Under the pieces are notes generated by a model. That model was not told where the DNA came from, ran no database searches, and saw only the letters and a program-made list of their open reading frames with translations. Positions 13,530 to 25,974 of a stretch of DNA of 64,000 nucleotides are shown piece after piece. The translations under genes and the position numbers were made by a program. The stretch is from Macrotrachela quadricornifera (lineage: Eukaryota > Rotifera > Eurotatoria > Philodinida > Philodinidae), in NCBI GenBank assembly GCA_022393335.1, contig JAJEKB010020906.1:1178801-1242800 (forward strand). Direction: 5' to 3'. Numbering within the stretch: position 1 is the first letter of the stretch; every line of letters begins with the position of its first letter.

Positions 13530-13690
13530 ACGGTCAGTATTTTTTCAATAACTTTTGATAGAAACTAGCTATAGGTCTCGGGTTTTCGCCGTTGGAAAGA
13601 GGAAACGAAGGCACACCGAACCATTTATCATAAGATTTTCTAATGCATTTTTCTATATTTTTATAACTGATTTTCTAAACAAAATACCGG
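13530..13690 (+). repeat. Dispersed repeat related to 29046-29260
   Basis: A ~160-bp segment (AATAACTTTTGATAGAA, then GTTTTCGCC, then GAACC) is clearly similar to 29046-29260 and to the inverted copy at 29455-29513. It is a dispersed element of unknown class with no coding potential. Confidence 0.55.
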
Positions 13691-15000
13691 AGAAACAATT
13701 TTGAAAAATAAGAGTAAGATAAAATTGTGATTTTGTTTTAAAGATCACTGGAAAAGTCGACTTAGAAATTGAACTAGAATAGTGATAAGATCTGAACAAT
13801 TGGATGTAACAATATGCACTAGCATAATTTTGTAGACTTTCATCTTAAATTCTGCATAGCGTCTGCCTTGGTATAGTGAGAAAAGTTTAAATATTGAATG
13901 TTCGATAAAGATTTTTATTCAAAAATTAGAGTTAGTTGACATGAGTTTTAATAGCTACTTAAACGTAAAAATTATAAATCTGATCTTTATTCGCTTTAAT
14001 CGTAGTTACAAGATAACTATCAGCATAAAAATCTAATCTGACAGGTTTTCGAAAATCTCGTGTGATATTTTAGACTATTTTTTCTTGTAATATAAGAAAG
14101 GAACATTTTTTGGCGATGATATTTTTAGCGATATATCATCACAAATAGCAGATAAAATGATGAAAATTTCAGTTCAATCTGCCTTGATTTACAAAAGTTA
14201 ATAGGACACGCAAAATATAAAATCTCGTGTAACATTTAGTGTGACAGCTAGATTTTTGAGATTTTATTTGATATTTCTTTCTTAATAAGAATAAGCGAAA
14301 TCTTTTCACTGTCTTTGTCGGTTTTATTCCCCACTGATAACTTTTCATTTAAAAGCGTCTCTGACAAATTTTGAATACTTTGTTACATCGCTAAGGCGTT
14401 TTAAAATCTCGTGTGACACTATATTCACTTTAGATGGTACACTTAGTATTTGAAAAAAAATGTAACATAAGCGGCGATGAAATAACCAATCAGTCTCATA
14501 TCCGTAACGTACGTGCTATACACTATAAATGACAAGAAACCAAGCAGTTATCGGTCATTTTTATCCATAGGTGGCAGCAGAAATCACTCAAATTAATCTT
14601 GTGAATCGAGTATCTCGAGATCGGCCAATGAGAAATCCGTGATTTTTTTGTGTGGTAGCGAGCATCAACTATTGGAGCACACTCTGAAAATTTCATAAAG
14701 ATAGACCAATAGGAACTGGATTTATGAGAGTTTTACATATAGAACCACAAACGGTACAATAAAGTTGCAATTCACTCATATATGTATATATATGTCTTCT
14801 CTCTTTCGATTCCTCTTCTTCTCTTCTTTCTTCATACACATTTTATCCGTTTCTCAATGTTCCATGTACAATTTTTAAGATTTTAATAAATCTTGATAAT
14901 GATGACACAGATTGTCGAAACATCGAATAATTGTGTTTATTAAAGATTTCGAAAAATGATATTCACAGCCGCTATTGTACTTTTATTTGTTATGAAAAAA
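13691..15000. other. Intergenic repeat-like DNA
   Basis: Non-coding. The motif AATCTCGTGTGACA and close variants occurs at about 14056, 14222 and 14404, each next to TTTT-rich stretches, suggesting a diverged ~165-180-bp tandem repeat. No gene is visible. Confidence 0.4.
14893..14953 (+). other. Degenerate hammerhead-ribozyme-like hairpin (tentative)
   Basis: The segment AAATCTTGATAATGATGACA, then TTGTCGAAACA, then TATTAAAGATTT resembles a hammerhead layout: AAATCTT pairs with AAGATTT as stem I, GACA/TGTC lies in the stem II position, and GAAA follows. The conserved CTGATGA box is mutated, so it cannot be called a functional ribozyme. It resembles the better motif at 34100-34154. Confidence 0.2.
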
Positions 15001-15019
15001 AGTGATTAGAGTTCAGCTT

Positions 15020-15381
15020 CCCTAGAACCGAACTCCTGGCTCCACCACTACAGTTTCTCCTTGTAAATCTTGGATAAGTGTCGTGAGTTCTTGAATACAT
15101 TGAGCACTATACGCTTTAGTTGGTCAGTCAACCTCTAGCAAATCAGCTCGGTAACGTAGTGTTCTTGCAAACTCAAAGCAAGCGAGAGCTAATGCATGAT
15201 CTGAGAGATCCTTATAGGCTCTACTACGCACGGTATAGTACCTGGAAATATCTCGTGTAAGCCGACAAAGCAGATCGTTTTCGTGATCAAACATTTGAAT
15301 CACTTGCATAAAATCTATGGCCCAGTGGAAATGGTAGATCATCACACCACAAAATATGTAGATAGAATCAATATGAAACAT
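15020..15381 (-). pseudogene. Unrecognised helical fragment with an in-frame stop
   Basis: An 85-codon open stretch ends with a helix-rich segment (ALACFEFARTLRYRADLLEV) reminiscent of TPR-type helices. It meets TGA at 15124-15126 and stays open and hydrophilic in the same frame for a further 33 codons to TAG near 15022. The combination suggests a decayed C-terminal exon of a bdelloid repeat protein. Upstream, TTTTATAG just before the open stretch could be a splice acceptor. There is no firm family assignment; it may also be chance. Confidence 0.3.
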
Positions 15382-15661
15382 TTTTTATATCTATAAAATA
15401 TTGAATCAAATTCAATGAGCCAGACACATACAACAGTGAATTCTACCAGAACTATTTGTGTTTCACGTGTGAGACACATACATCCGATTGTTGAAAAAAA
15501 AATTTCAAATGTAGTTAGACGGCATTGTTTAATTTTGTCTTCGGCACAACATTTTTTTATATTGATATGTCTTTCGTGATAGAGGAGCATTTGAACACAT
15601 TTACTAGACATCCGATGAATATTTTTTGAAATGCAAATGCATCTAAACGTAATCACTAAAA

Positions 15662-18143
15662 GCGTTCAACCGCATCTGGACACAGTTTATGAAAAAAAAT
15701 GCGTTTGAATGCTGTTATCATGCGTTTAGTTTTACATGGATATTGTTATTATTCAATTATTAATTGAACATTGCGATAATGAATATATAGAATTGACAAC
15801 TTTCGTTTTCTTGAAAGATGAATCAGTAGGTTGTCTACGCAGCACACTTGTAAGATCATAAGAACGAAATCATTGGTGAAGTGAAATCTAGAAATTATTA
15901 TTGTCCTAATAGATGTCTATCTATCCCATACGATAGTTCATGTTTAATAATATATTTAATTCATCGATCAAATCAATATTATTATAAAAATTTCGCTTTT
16001 TCAACAACTATCGGTGAGTAGGCGCCGCCCACTCATGCCTTACCTTGGTTACGTTACTATTTGTATAATCCACTTTTTACTTCATGACTAAAACTCCCAT
16101 TGTTGACTACCTTTGCAATATCAGAATATGGAGAAAGAAGTGGTGTTTATTTAAATTTTGAACGCTGCATTAATATATTTGAATGTGACATTCAATTTGT
16201 TGAGGCATCAATGTATGCAGTCGATGTTATTGTTAGAGACCTGCACGAAAGTCCAAATTCCGTTTCTGATTCTGATAGAATTGAAATCGGAGACGAAATT
16301 TGATATAAATTATAGGAACTTTAAGAATTTTCTTTTATTCTTTTCCAATATAAGATTTATTTTTCATAATTGTAACGTTAAGTGAACAAAAACTGTCAAT
16401 TTAATAGCCAAATAATATGAGATAGGAAAATAGACAAAGAAAAAAAGAATATATCTACACTAATTAACAGAATCATCTTCTTTTTCAATAAAATTTAGAA
16501 TTTATTCTCGTGACAAGAGCTGTGCAGTCATTGTAAATGTTTTTCATAAACGAAAAAATCTTTAAGTCAACTAGTTCTAACTTGTCTGTTAAACATTCAG
16601 TGCATCTACTTATTCGTTCGTAATACACTCAAAACAGATTTGATCTGTGACAATACACTTACATTGATGTACATAATATCTGGCACACATAAGCTGTTGC
16701 TAATTTATGAAAAGAAAAGTTTTCGAAGTTTTTTGGAATTAAAAAATGTGACTCTGGAGATCTCTATTAACCACCTTGTATTTATGATCTCTACCCATTA
16801 GATTATGGTCTTGGGATAAATTTGTGAAAATCGTCGATTGAAATAGAGTCACATTCAAACTAACAATGATCCAATAATTTAAATATGAAGTAAAAAAGTT
16901 CGGCAAAATATTGTCTTTGACAGATATGCTTTTTCGAGCACCTGACTATATCGCATGTCACAAGATGATAGAAACATTGACGTATTAGTGATGCAGATGG
17001 AAACACTGAGAGGATCATTTTTTATCTGCTACCACCTAATAGTTTATCAAAGATTTTCGTATGCTTACTTTATTAACTACGAAATATGTTTTTTCTAAAT
17101 ATGAAAGACAATGAATCAAACATAACGTATGAAGCAATCTAAATGTATTATTAACTTATAATGTCCTGATCTGACGAATAAGTAACGAATCCAGAAAGTC
17201 GTTATCGAATTGATAATTCTATGAAGGTTTTCGTTCATCAGTAGACGTTAAGAGAAAGAAAACTTATGAAAATGAAAGGCAAAAAGTACTACAAATAAGC
17301 GTTATGTCATTATTATATTGATTAGAAGACAGATGTGACGTATCGAAAGGTTGATTTTACTTTCATAGGATCGGAAGCATGATGAATAGCTCATGCTGAT
17401 CTAGCAGTACCGGTTACAATTCTATTGTCAGTGATTGATATAGGTATGGCGAAAAACTCGATTAAACTAAACTAGGTATACAACAGCTTACAGCTCAATA
17501 AGCTGGAAAAACTGGCTAAAACTGTTGCTAACCAGCACTTTTCGATCCGAATGGTGTCAGTTTGTCCTGATAAAATCGACTTGGCTAAGGACTGTTTCGA
17601 TCAATAAATCATATAACAATGAAGGTTTTGTTCTCTGTTACAATTGATAACCTCTAAGTTGTTCTGGCATTAATGTAGCGAAGTAAATTTCTGTTGAAAT
17701 ATGACTGGCTTAGAGTTTTTTACCAGCCAATTAGAGTTTAGCTAGGATTTTCTTCAATATAATAAGGACAAAGCATATTGTTGTTTCAATCGATGTGGAA
17801 GTTGTCATGATCTCTCTTTGATTTGGCTCGAATATTCTTTTGTTTCGCTTTTATCATAGTAAATGACAAGTTCCGATTTCTTTCACAAGAGTGAGATTGG
17901 TAGACTCAGGTTTTTGAGAAATATGAAGCTGTCGCACACGTTGATTAAACTACATTCGTTCAATTTCTATTATATAAGATTGTATTAACGTGATGGACAA
18001 AGAATTAGGTGAGAATGAATTTTATTAATTTCGAATGCATAATATCAATTGAAGAGAAAGAAAGTATTTTCCAAACATGTTCATATTCCGTTTTTTTTAT
18101 GCGATACATTCGTCTACTTCTATCCACAGACGGTTATGATTAA
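15662..18143. other. Intergenic region, nothing recognised
   Basis: About 2.5 kb of AT-rich sequence. Overlapping small open frames at 16100-16385 have no family resemblance. No TIRs, tandem repeats or RNA genes were recognised by eye. Confidence 0.4.
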
Positions 18144-18833
18144 TTATGCTTGTTTCTCCTTCTTTCGACGCTCTATTCGACCTGATGCGTTATTTGTCTT
18201 TGTCTCATAAACGGCTTGCGCTGCTAAAGGGAGACCATCTCGCAGTAGGTTAATGTAGATTGCTTCATGCCATACTCCATTTACATTCTCGAATCGATGC
18301 TTTTTCATATAATCCAACATTGTTTTGATATAGATATCGATACGTCTTGATCAAAATTCGTGTAGACAACATATATTGTTGTGACATCATTCGAATATTT
18401 GTGTCTCCAATATAGTTGAACAGTTTTCTTTTTGTATGCGTCTATCTTTCGAGTGATTCATAATTGCGCCAATACTGTACAACTATAAGGTTACAATCTT
18501 TCGTTCGTTTGCTCCGATATAAATATTACCTTCCATATAACCTAAAGCTGGATCGGATTCCAACTCTGTAATTATGCTGTGAAATGCATTACCTATTTCA
18601 ATAAATGATTTTGTAAAAGGATTTGCCCCGTTCGGTCGGATTCCAATATGACAAACCACGAAGTCACCATTGCAGCGCGCAGTGTACGATTTGTGAATGA
18701 TGTCTGTTGGATAACGAGTTGGCAAATAATTGTAGTAGCGCAATATCTGTTTAATGAGAGGATAAATGAGAGAGATGATTAATAGGGCACCGATGTGGTG
18801 ATAAGGATATACACTATTGATTAGTCGTACCAT
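18144..18833 (-). pseudogene. DUF4188-like (monooxygenase-like) pseudogene
   Basis: The first 116 codons contain a membrane-like N-terminus and then GDFVVCHIGIRPNG and ELESDPALGYM, the pattern of DUF4188 proteins (a small dimeric alpha/beta-barrel fold described as monooxygenase-like). A TAG follows immediately, but shifting frame just after it restores VQYWRNYESLER, the family core motif. A second TAG then interrupts, and a third segment in another frame reads GVWHEAIYI and ends at TAA 18144-18146, matching the family's WHE-containing C-terminus. Order and spacing fit one gene damaged by at least one small insertion, one nonsense change and another shift. The family name rests on motif memory; the pseudogene status rests on the visible disruptions. 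Confidence 0.6.
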
Positions 18834-19673
18834 ACGCTTTTCGTTCTTTTCATATCGCTTATTGCACTAACAATGTATATACGTTGTTTGCAAGTAACTT
18901 ATTTTTATTTTTTTTCACCAATCGATGCATCTATTCCTTCATCAAAGCAAAAAAAAAATATACGATGCAGAAGATGCAGAATGAAAAATTAGACCGATTT
19001 GGAATGAAGGAGACGAAATAAAAAATGATCCTTATCGAAGGATGTAGGTAAAAATATCGTACTATTTAGATGCAAGTAAGAGAATGAGTCACCTTAAGAA
19101 TGGCGTACAAGACAAATAAACGAATATCGAATTTACTGTTCGTTATAAGATTTTCATTCAATATGAAAAACAAATTTCAACTCAAATGTAGGAGAAAAGT
19201 AATTAAGAGAGTGCCCATGATCAGAGGATTAACGAAGCGAGAGTGAAGGAGTACTTACAGCAAGGTAGTCTCACAGGGGGTACCGTTCAAGGGTTTCGAA
19301 TAGTTGAATACTTGAATTAAAGTTTTAGGTTTGACACTACTGAGTTAGTGCTGATAAGAATTGACACTTGTCATAGTGCTTCTCATTTCATTTGAATTAT
19401 ATATCTGTACGAGATGAAAAAAATAATTTTATTCCATTTCACTACCACTGTAGGCTTGCCCCTTTTCATTAATGAAAGATTCTATTGATATTCAAGTTTC
19501 TAATATACACACATATTTATTAATCAAGTGAAAGTAAATAAAAAAATAATCACTCTTAGTATCGTTGGTTCTGTTTGCCAGTTTTTCATTTTCATACTGC
19601 TCGCAAAATATAAAATGTGGGTGCATATGTATGTAATATGCTAAAATTGAACCGTTAGTCTGCTTAAAATATA
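18834..19673. other. Intergenic region between divergent genes
   Basis: This 840-bp stretch separates the DUF4188 remnant (-) from the ART-TPR gene (+). It should hold the ART-TPR promoter and possibly a 5' untranslated exon. No TATA box or other element can be assigned with confidence. Confidence 0.35.
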
Positions 19674-21851
19674 ATGCACAAGCAATTGAATGGTCCTCTC
19701 GATCAAGCTGACAGATCATTAGAGAGATTGGATAAATCGTCACTCATCAACCCATTTAATACATTCAAAAACATTCGTGACATTCCAATACGGCATTTGC
19801 CAACGATACAAACCGGTATTAATCTCGTGTGGCTTGGAAACAACGATTGTTCGGCATTTAAGGATGGTAATAATCGGCTGCACGCTTTGAGTAGTCGCTG
19901 TTTTGTTGTCTGTTACTCAAGTATGTCAAAATGCATGAAGTTCTTAAAGCGAGTACGATCACGTGATTATGTGATTGTTGTTACTGCATCTTATACAGTT
20001 GAGGTGCTTCAAAAAGTACTTTATCGACTTCAACAATATCGGGTAGCACAAACAATTCTGGTCGTCCCTTTGGATGTTAATTTTTCTGATAAATTGTTGT
20101 CGACATCGTATAGAGTCGGTGTTTTTCAGGATCAAAATGCAATGTTCGATTATCTTGAACAATTGATCGATAAAATCATAAATGAAAATACAGAAGGTGG
20201 CTTATTTACTACTTTCCATCGACAAGAACAAGCGTTAAAAGATTTACGATTCGAATTGGGTGATTTCCTATGGACACACGTATTTAGAGGTGAGTTCTTA
20301 TCGAGCAGTTCGATATAATAATGTTTGAAAGTTTTAGTCATAGTAATGAATATGTTCGATGATTCGATCAAAGCCAAAAATGAAATGTTGAATGAATGTC
20401 GTGCATTCTATCGAAACGATTCTGTTCAGTTAACTCAAATCAGTGAATTCGAGCGCACATACCAATCCTGTGATGCCATTCGTTGGTATACTAAACCTGG
20501 TTTTCTATATTATCTGGTGAATAAAGCATTACGAACTGGAGATATTTTGGCACTATATACATTTCGCTATTTCATTTCGGATTTATGTTTTCAATTGAAA
20601 AAAATTTCCGCTGCTCGTACTTGGACTATGATCCAGGTCTATCGCGGAACAAAACTTAGCCTAGATGAAATTCAGCGTTTAAAAGTTGGATCTATAGTAG
20701 CAGCTAACAGCTTTTTCTCATGCTCACGTAATCATCGAGTAGCAGAGATGTTCATTGGTGTTGATTTAATGAATGACATATCATCAAACAATAGTCAAGA
20801 CGTCCGCCAACAACTTGTATTATTCAAAATCGATGTCGATAGTTTAGAGTGTCCGGATGTAATAGTAGCAGATATAAATGGTCAAAGTGATTTACCAGAT
20901 GAGAATGAGGTAATCTTCAATCCTGGATCAACTTTCATTGTTAATCAAGTCATTTACGATGCTCAAAAGTCTTTATGGTCTATTCACATGTGTTCAACTT
21001 CTAACGTTGCTCAGATATATAATCAATATGAAGCTTATATCAACACACGACTTAAAGACACTAGTCCCACAATTCTCTTCGGTCACGCTTTGGCTAAAAT
21101 CGAAAGTGATTATACTCAATCGCTGATGTATTTTCATCGTCTACTACGAACATTTCCTGTTAATCACTGTGATATACCCATTGTTTATTATAATTTAGGA
21201 CGGATTTATTACATTCTGGAGAAATATCCAAAAGCTCTTACTTATTTTCGATGTGCTTATTTGCTACTCCGTCGATTGTTGCCTCAGAGAATGTTCGATT
21301 ATTGTCGTGTTCTAGGTGGTTTAGGTAAGGTCTACTTAGCGTTAGGAGATTCGAAGTGGGCATTACGTCGATTAGAACAGGCGGTAATCCTTCAATATCA
21401 AAATCTACCAGACAATCATACAGAAATCCCTTTTCATTTACATCGATTAGGAAATGCATATTTCAAGACGAAACAATTCGAACACGCACTCTCTGTACTT
21501 GACAGAGCGGACAATTTCTATCGAACAAAAATGCCTGTCGATCATCATGGACATGCCGGTGTACTGTTTTCCATGGGATTAGTGTACAGAGCCTTGGGAA
21601 ATTACGATAAGGCGCTGGAATTTTTCCAGGAGGCATTACGGAAATATGAATTGTTGCTCGCCAAAGATCATCCATATGTCGCTTCGACGTCTTATGAAAT
21701 TAGTTTAGTTTATATCAATCGTGGTGAGCGAAAACTCGCACTTAAGTACGCGGAAAGATCGCTGGATATTCGATTGGCTAAACTGCCATTTAATCATAGT
21801 AGGCTAAGACAATCAAAAGAACTTGTATATCAGCTGCAAAATGAACAATAA
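19674..21851 (+). CDS. ADP-ribosyltransferase (ART) domain protein with TPR repeats
   Basis: Two exons, 19674-20289 and 20338-21851, are joined across a 48-bp intron (GTGAGT to TTTTAG, phase 1), giving 709 aa. The N-terminal ~200 residues are an alpha/beta region often found ahead of ART domains in bdelloid proteins. The ART fold follows, with the R-S-E triad: Arg308 in VYRGTKLS, the Ser-rich SFFSCS at about 331-335, and the E-x-E pair E394/E396 in DENEVIFNPGS. The E-x-E form suggests arginine-specific mono-ADP-ribosylation from NAD+. From about residue 430 to the end there are about six TPR units (for example ALTYFRCAYLLL and ALEFFQEALRKYE), a partner-binding scaffold of kinesin-light-chain type. 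No signal peptide or TM is evident, so it is probably intracellular. An upstream exon cannot be excluded. The target is unknown. Confidence 0.85.
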
Positions 21852-23474
21852 ATTACGTTTTTACTCATAAATGTTCGTTCATCTGTTTATCGACATAATG
21901 AACTATGTAATGATCGCGTTCAGCCTTACTTCATTAGCAATAATACAGAGAAATCAAATAATGATAGATTTTATTCTTTTATGAACTTATTGATTTTACT
22001 GTATTGATCGAATGTTTAGAAGGTAATGGTACTCTATAAAATCTCATTGTACCGCAGAATTCGATCCTTTGCAAGACATTTTTTCAAGAAAATAAACTCA
22101 TCATCTTTGAATATTAAGCAATATTTTCTAAATCTCCAAAGTCTTCTATAAAACTTTTCAATAACATGAATAGTTTCAAAAGATAATCTTCTTCTAATGA
22201 ACCAGTAAACTTACACACTTACTCTCGTTTTGAGTTATATGATGATAGCTGCTCTTCTATCATTTCATTTCATTTCAATCGGATCGTACGATATCCACAC
22301 CATAAATCCTCCTTCGCCCAGAATAGACGATCACCTCGTCTATAAGGTCATGCTGGAATAAAAGTTCACACGCCCTATTGCAAAGCCATGCACTACTTAA
22401 TTAATATACTACAAAAATAATGAATTTTTAATAAATATCAATTAACATATATAGGAAATAACGGATTTTCTAGTGCTTTTTTGCGAAATTCTGCCTGTCC
22501 TATCATAAAATGACAAAAAACAGTTGTTAATTAATCTTCATTTTGAATTTTTTTATAAATTAATAATTAGCCAAAACTTGACCGTGAATAAATGGCCACC
22601 CGAAAAGTAGCGATATGTTGAGATACTGTATAAGACCATAGCCTTTTATTCTAAAGAAGGGGCAGGAGGTTACTAAGAACTGTACCTTTCTCTTACAAAT
22701 ACTCTCTTATATCTTTTCTTTTGATTTCTCAACTAATCATTATCTTTTTTCTATACTTATTTTCATTCTTAGACGTTTCAATTTCTTCACTTTTATTTGT
22801 CTTGTAAAAGTAGATGCATCCATTTGTTCTTCATTCCTCTTACTCATTTTGTTAGTCTCAACAGATGATACTCATTGACATGCACACATCTCTGTCCCTT
22901 GCTATCTTTTCTTTTTTTTCTTTCATCTATCATCATCGTTTTCTCTTTATTATTATTATTTGTTAACAAATAAAACTCATTTTTGGTTATTAGATCCAGT
23001 GATTGTTTATTCCAATCTTCCAACAGTTAGATCAGGTAAGTTGTTTATGGTGAGCTCTCATTTTGTAAAGCAGATTCAATCCCCGCCTTCTTTATTAGTT
23101 TATCTTCCGTTATAAATGGAAGTTGAAGCCTATTAATAAAAATAGAATGAGAGTCTCACAAATTGTAAAACTGAAAAAGCTCTACTAGAAGAAAAACGCT
23201 AAAGAAAACAAATTTATTTGTACATATTTGATTGTAAAACTCTTCTGATTTACCATAATGACAAAAAAATCAGTTAAATCATAACTTTCTGCTATAGTTT
23301 ATGGTTACTACAAGTATGGCATTCATAATCAGTTCATATAATAATAAATTAAAAGTTCTATGATTATCTATTTGCAAATATTCAGAAAAACGGACATAAC
23401 TGTAGAAGGTTGATTAAATACAACTAAATTATATTTTTTATCATTGTTGAGATCATTTGTTAGTAAAAACGTTG
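21852..23474. other. Intergenic region, nothing recognised
   Basis: About 1.6 kb of AT-rich DNA downstream of the ART-TPR gene, including its 3' untranslated region. C/T-rich stretches occur at about 22700-22960. No open frame of note and no clear repeat structure. Confidence 0.4.
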
Positions 23475-24735
23475 ACTATGATTCAACAAACAGCTTCCTT
23501 GCTCTTTGAAAAATTCTATTTTCATTACCAAGCAACACACCAATGGTGTACTGCTGGATTTTGGTCATTGCAAGATCCAGTTTGTTATCATTGTTAAAAT
23601 CAGCTGATATTACAGACCGTGGATTTGGTCCAACTGATAAATCCATGGAATGAGAGACACAAGATTATTAAATTTGTCGATCACTGCTACATCGAGTTGT
23701 CTATCAGTTTGACAATGACCCAGTGTCGCAAAATTTGGCTCACCTCTAAGCACATATGAATATATTGCATCAGATGGAAATGTTCTTTGGTACACAGGTT
23801 TTAAAAGAACATCGGATTGTAAAGATAGTGAAAGATGATGGTGGCGAGATCATCTCAATCTTTTAGGGCTCAGAATCTGTCATTATTCGTCGGAAATTGT
23901 GAAGATTTTCTGGCTCAAGGTTCCACTATTTCTGCCTGCTTATCATTGTCAAGTTCGTCAAAGCAAGTGAGGTTACACATTGTGTGTGTGTGACGATTAA
24001 GAAGCTGAAGAAGAAGAAGAAGAAGAGAAGAGAGAGAGGAAATTTGAATTATGTTCTTACCATGTACCAAGAAATAATGTTTCAAGAAATTATATGATAT
24101 GTTCTCATTGATTCCTCATGTTTCTCAATACCATCTACTGCTTATGATCTATGATCATTTAGTCGCTGATATGAATGATATCTCACTCAGAAGAAAGTTT
24201 TTTGTAAACACATTATACTTTTTATGATTTCGTATGTTCGTTGAAAGGGTCAAATGTAGAAAGACTTACCTATGTCTTTGATTGTTGTTTCCAGAACAGG
24301 TTCAATGATGACTGCTCCGATTAATAAGAGAATTGATATGCAGCCTGAAATAATGAATCACTTCTTACAATATCATGGAGATCTTCAATATATAATGAAA
24401 GTTTACATCAAAAATTTAGTAAACAAAATATGCAGTTAGACTGACTCTGTCTTTGGATAAAGAAGTACACCTAAGTATAGAGATAAGATAAAGAGTGAAA
24501 AACATCAAACATACTTTCGAAGGATGGTTCCAATAATACTTCATCAGGTATAACTTGTTTCAAATGTACGATTTGAAGATCAGATGCAGGACTAGATTGC
24601 GATTGAACAATCGTATGAGTACCAGGCAAAAAGACAGTTTCATCTTCAGTCACAAAATGTGAATGAGCACGTATTGTTTGAGCATTGATACCTTTGACAG
24701 AAAATAACGTTCGATTGCTACGCATGCCTAGATAC
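23475..24735 (-). pseudogene. Decayed ART / transmembrane / FG-GAP gene, 5'-truncated
   Basis: Three blocks in order. (1) 24515-24735 encodes the C-terminal half of an ART domain, with FSVKGINAQTIRAHS and the E-x-E motif in TEDETVFLPGT, ending at a GTATGT donor. (2) 24270-24344 is a 75-nt phase-1 exon encoding a hydrophobic segment (ISILLLIGAVIIEPVL), a likely single TM helix. (3) 23475-23990 holds FG-GAP-type repeats, recognisable by DFNNDNKLDLAM and LDNDKQAEIV, but split among frames with stops. The ART half lacks its N-terminal part with the catalytic Arg: the reading frame stops exactly at the foldback element that begins at 24736. The first two exons alone still splice in frame; the FG-GAP part is clearly broken. 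The domain combination suggests a membrane-anchored surface ART. Confidence 0.6.
23979..24043. repeat. Microsatellites (GT)n and (GAA)n
   Basis: A TGTGTGTGTGTG run near 23980 is followed by GAAGAAGAAGAAGAAGAAGA and GAGAGAGAGG near 24005-24040. Both are short, perfect simple repeats within the decayed ART/FG-GAP locus. Confidence 0.8.
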
Positions 24736-25901
24736 ATATTACATAGGGCACTACAAAAGTTTTGCAGCCGGGCTCATCCAAAAGCCGCAGATTGAGTCTA
24801 ACTATTTTGTTATAATATTCACACATATTTAGGAATATGTGCAACATTTCAGACTTCTAAGTCTTGTACTTTGCCGTAATCCACAATTTCCTTTAAGTGA
24901 GTAACATGCCATTTTCTATACGCTACATAACGAATATTTTACAATAAATGACAAAAGTTTGAATTTTATATTTTGATCCTTAAAAACATTTTATGAAAAT
25001 ACAAGCAAAATATACCAGAAGATGCAGAGTGAAAAGAGAAGACAATCTACAATATAAAGCTTGTGTGAATTGTGTATTTTTTCTTTCAATATAAAGAGCA
25101 TTCTGAGTGACCAATTCTCAATGTTGCGGTAGATTGTTCGAAGAATTTTGATTTTATTTTCAAAATAAAAAGGACACAATTAAAATAAAACTGTTGTTTG
25201 TAAATTGTAGAGTTTTTCGCGCTGCATCTTGCCACATATTCGATTTGTTTTTATAAAAACGTATTGGGTGATAAAAGAATGAAATTCCACAAAAAGAAGT
25301 CTTCTTTTATGTAGAATTTTTGCATCCTAGAAAATTTTTTCCTCACAGTTTCGGTTTTTCTTGCTATCAAAAGTCTCATATATAATATAATGGGTCCATC
25401 TCAAATTGCAGAGTTTTAAACGCTGCTTTTTGTGGTGTATTTTATTTCTTTTAAATGAAACGTATCATATGATAAATAAGAAAAACTCATGTTCGTTGCG
25501 CATGAAAAACAAAATGTTTTCTGCAGCGTCGAGTTTTAATCTTTCAGAATTTTGTCGATTTTTAAAATAAATAAATGCGACTGTTAAACAAGCTATCTTC
25601 TGTAATTTGTAGAGCTTTTCACGTTGCATCTTCTGCTATATTTGGATATTTTATTAAAACGTATTTAGGAATCAAAAACTAAAAAGCAAAGTTCTCCTAT
25701 TCATGATGAGTAGTTCGTTAACAGGCTGCGTGCAAAAAATATAAAAGAAATGACGATTCACAGCAGAGTACAAGACGTAGAAGTCTGAAATTTTACACAT
25801 ATTCCTAAGTATGTGTGAACATTATAACAAAATACTTAGCCTCAATCTGCGGCTTTTGGATGAGCCGGGCTGCAAAACCTTTATAGTGCCCCATGTAATA
25901 T
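24736..25901. mobile_element. Foldback/long-TIR element (~1.17 kb)
   Basis: The left end, ATATTACATAGGGCACTA then TTTTGCAGCCGGGCTCATCC, is matched by its reverse complement ending at 25901. The imperfect inverted arms are ~130 bp and also contain AGACTTCTA and CACATATT. Between the arms are three diverged direct copies of a ~200-bp unit containing AGAGTTTTTCGCGCTGCATC-like sequence (about 25208, 25413 and 25610). There is no protein. The element marks the boundary between the truncated ART gene on its left and the polycystin pseudogene on its right. Confidence 0.75.
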
Positions 25902-25974
25902 CATATAGAGAATGAGAGAAATCAATTCACTAATTAATGTAAATGCTAAACGAAAAAAAAGATCATTTAATCAG

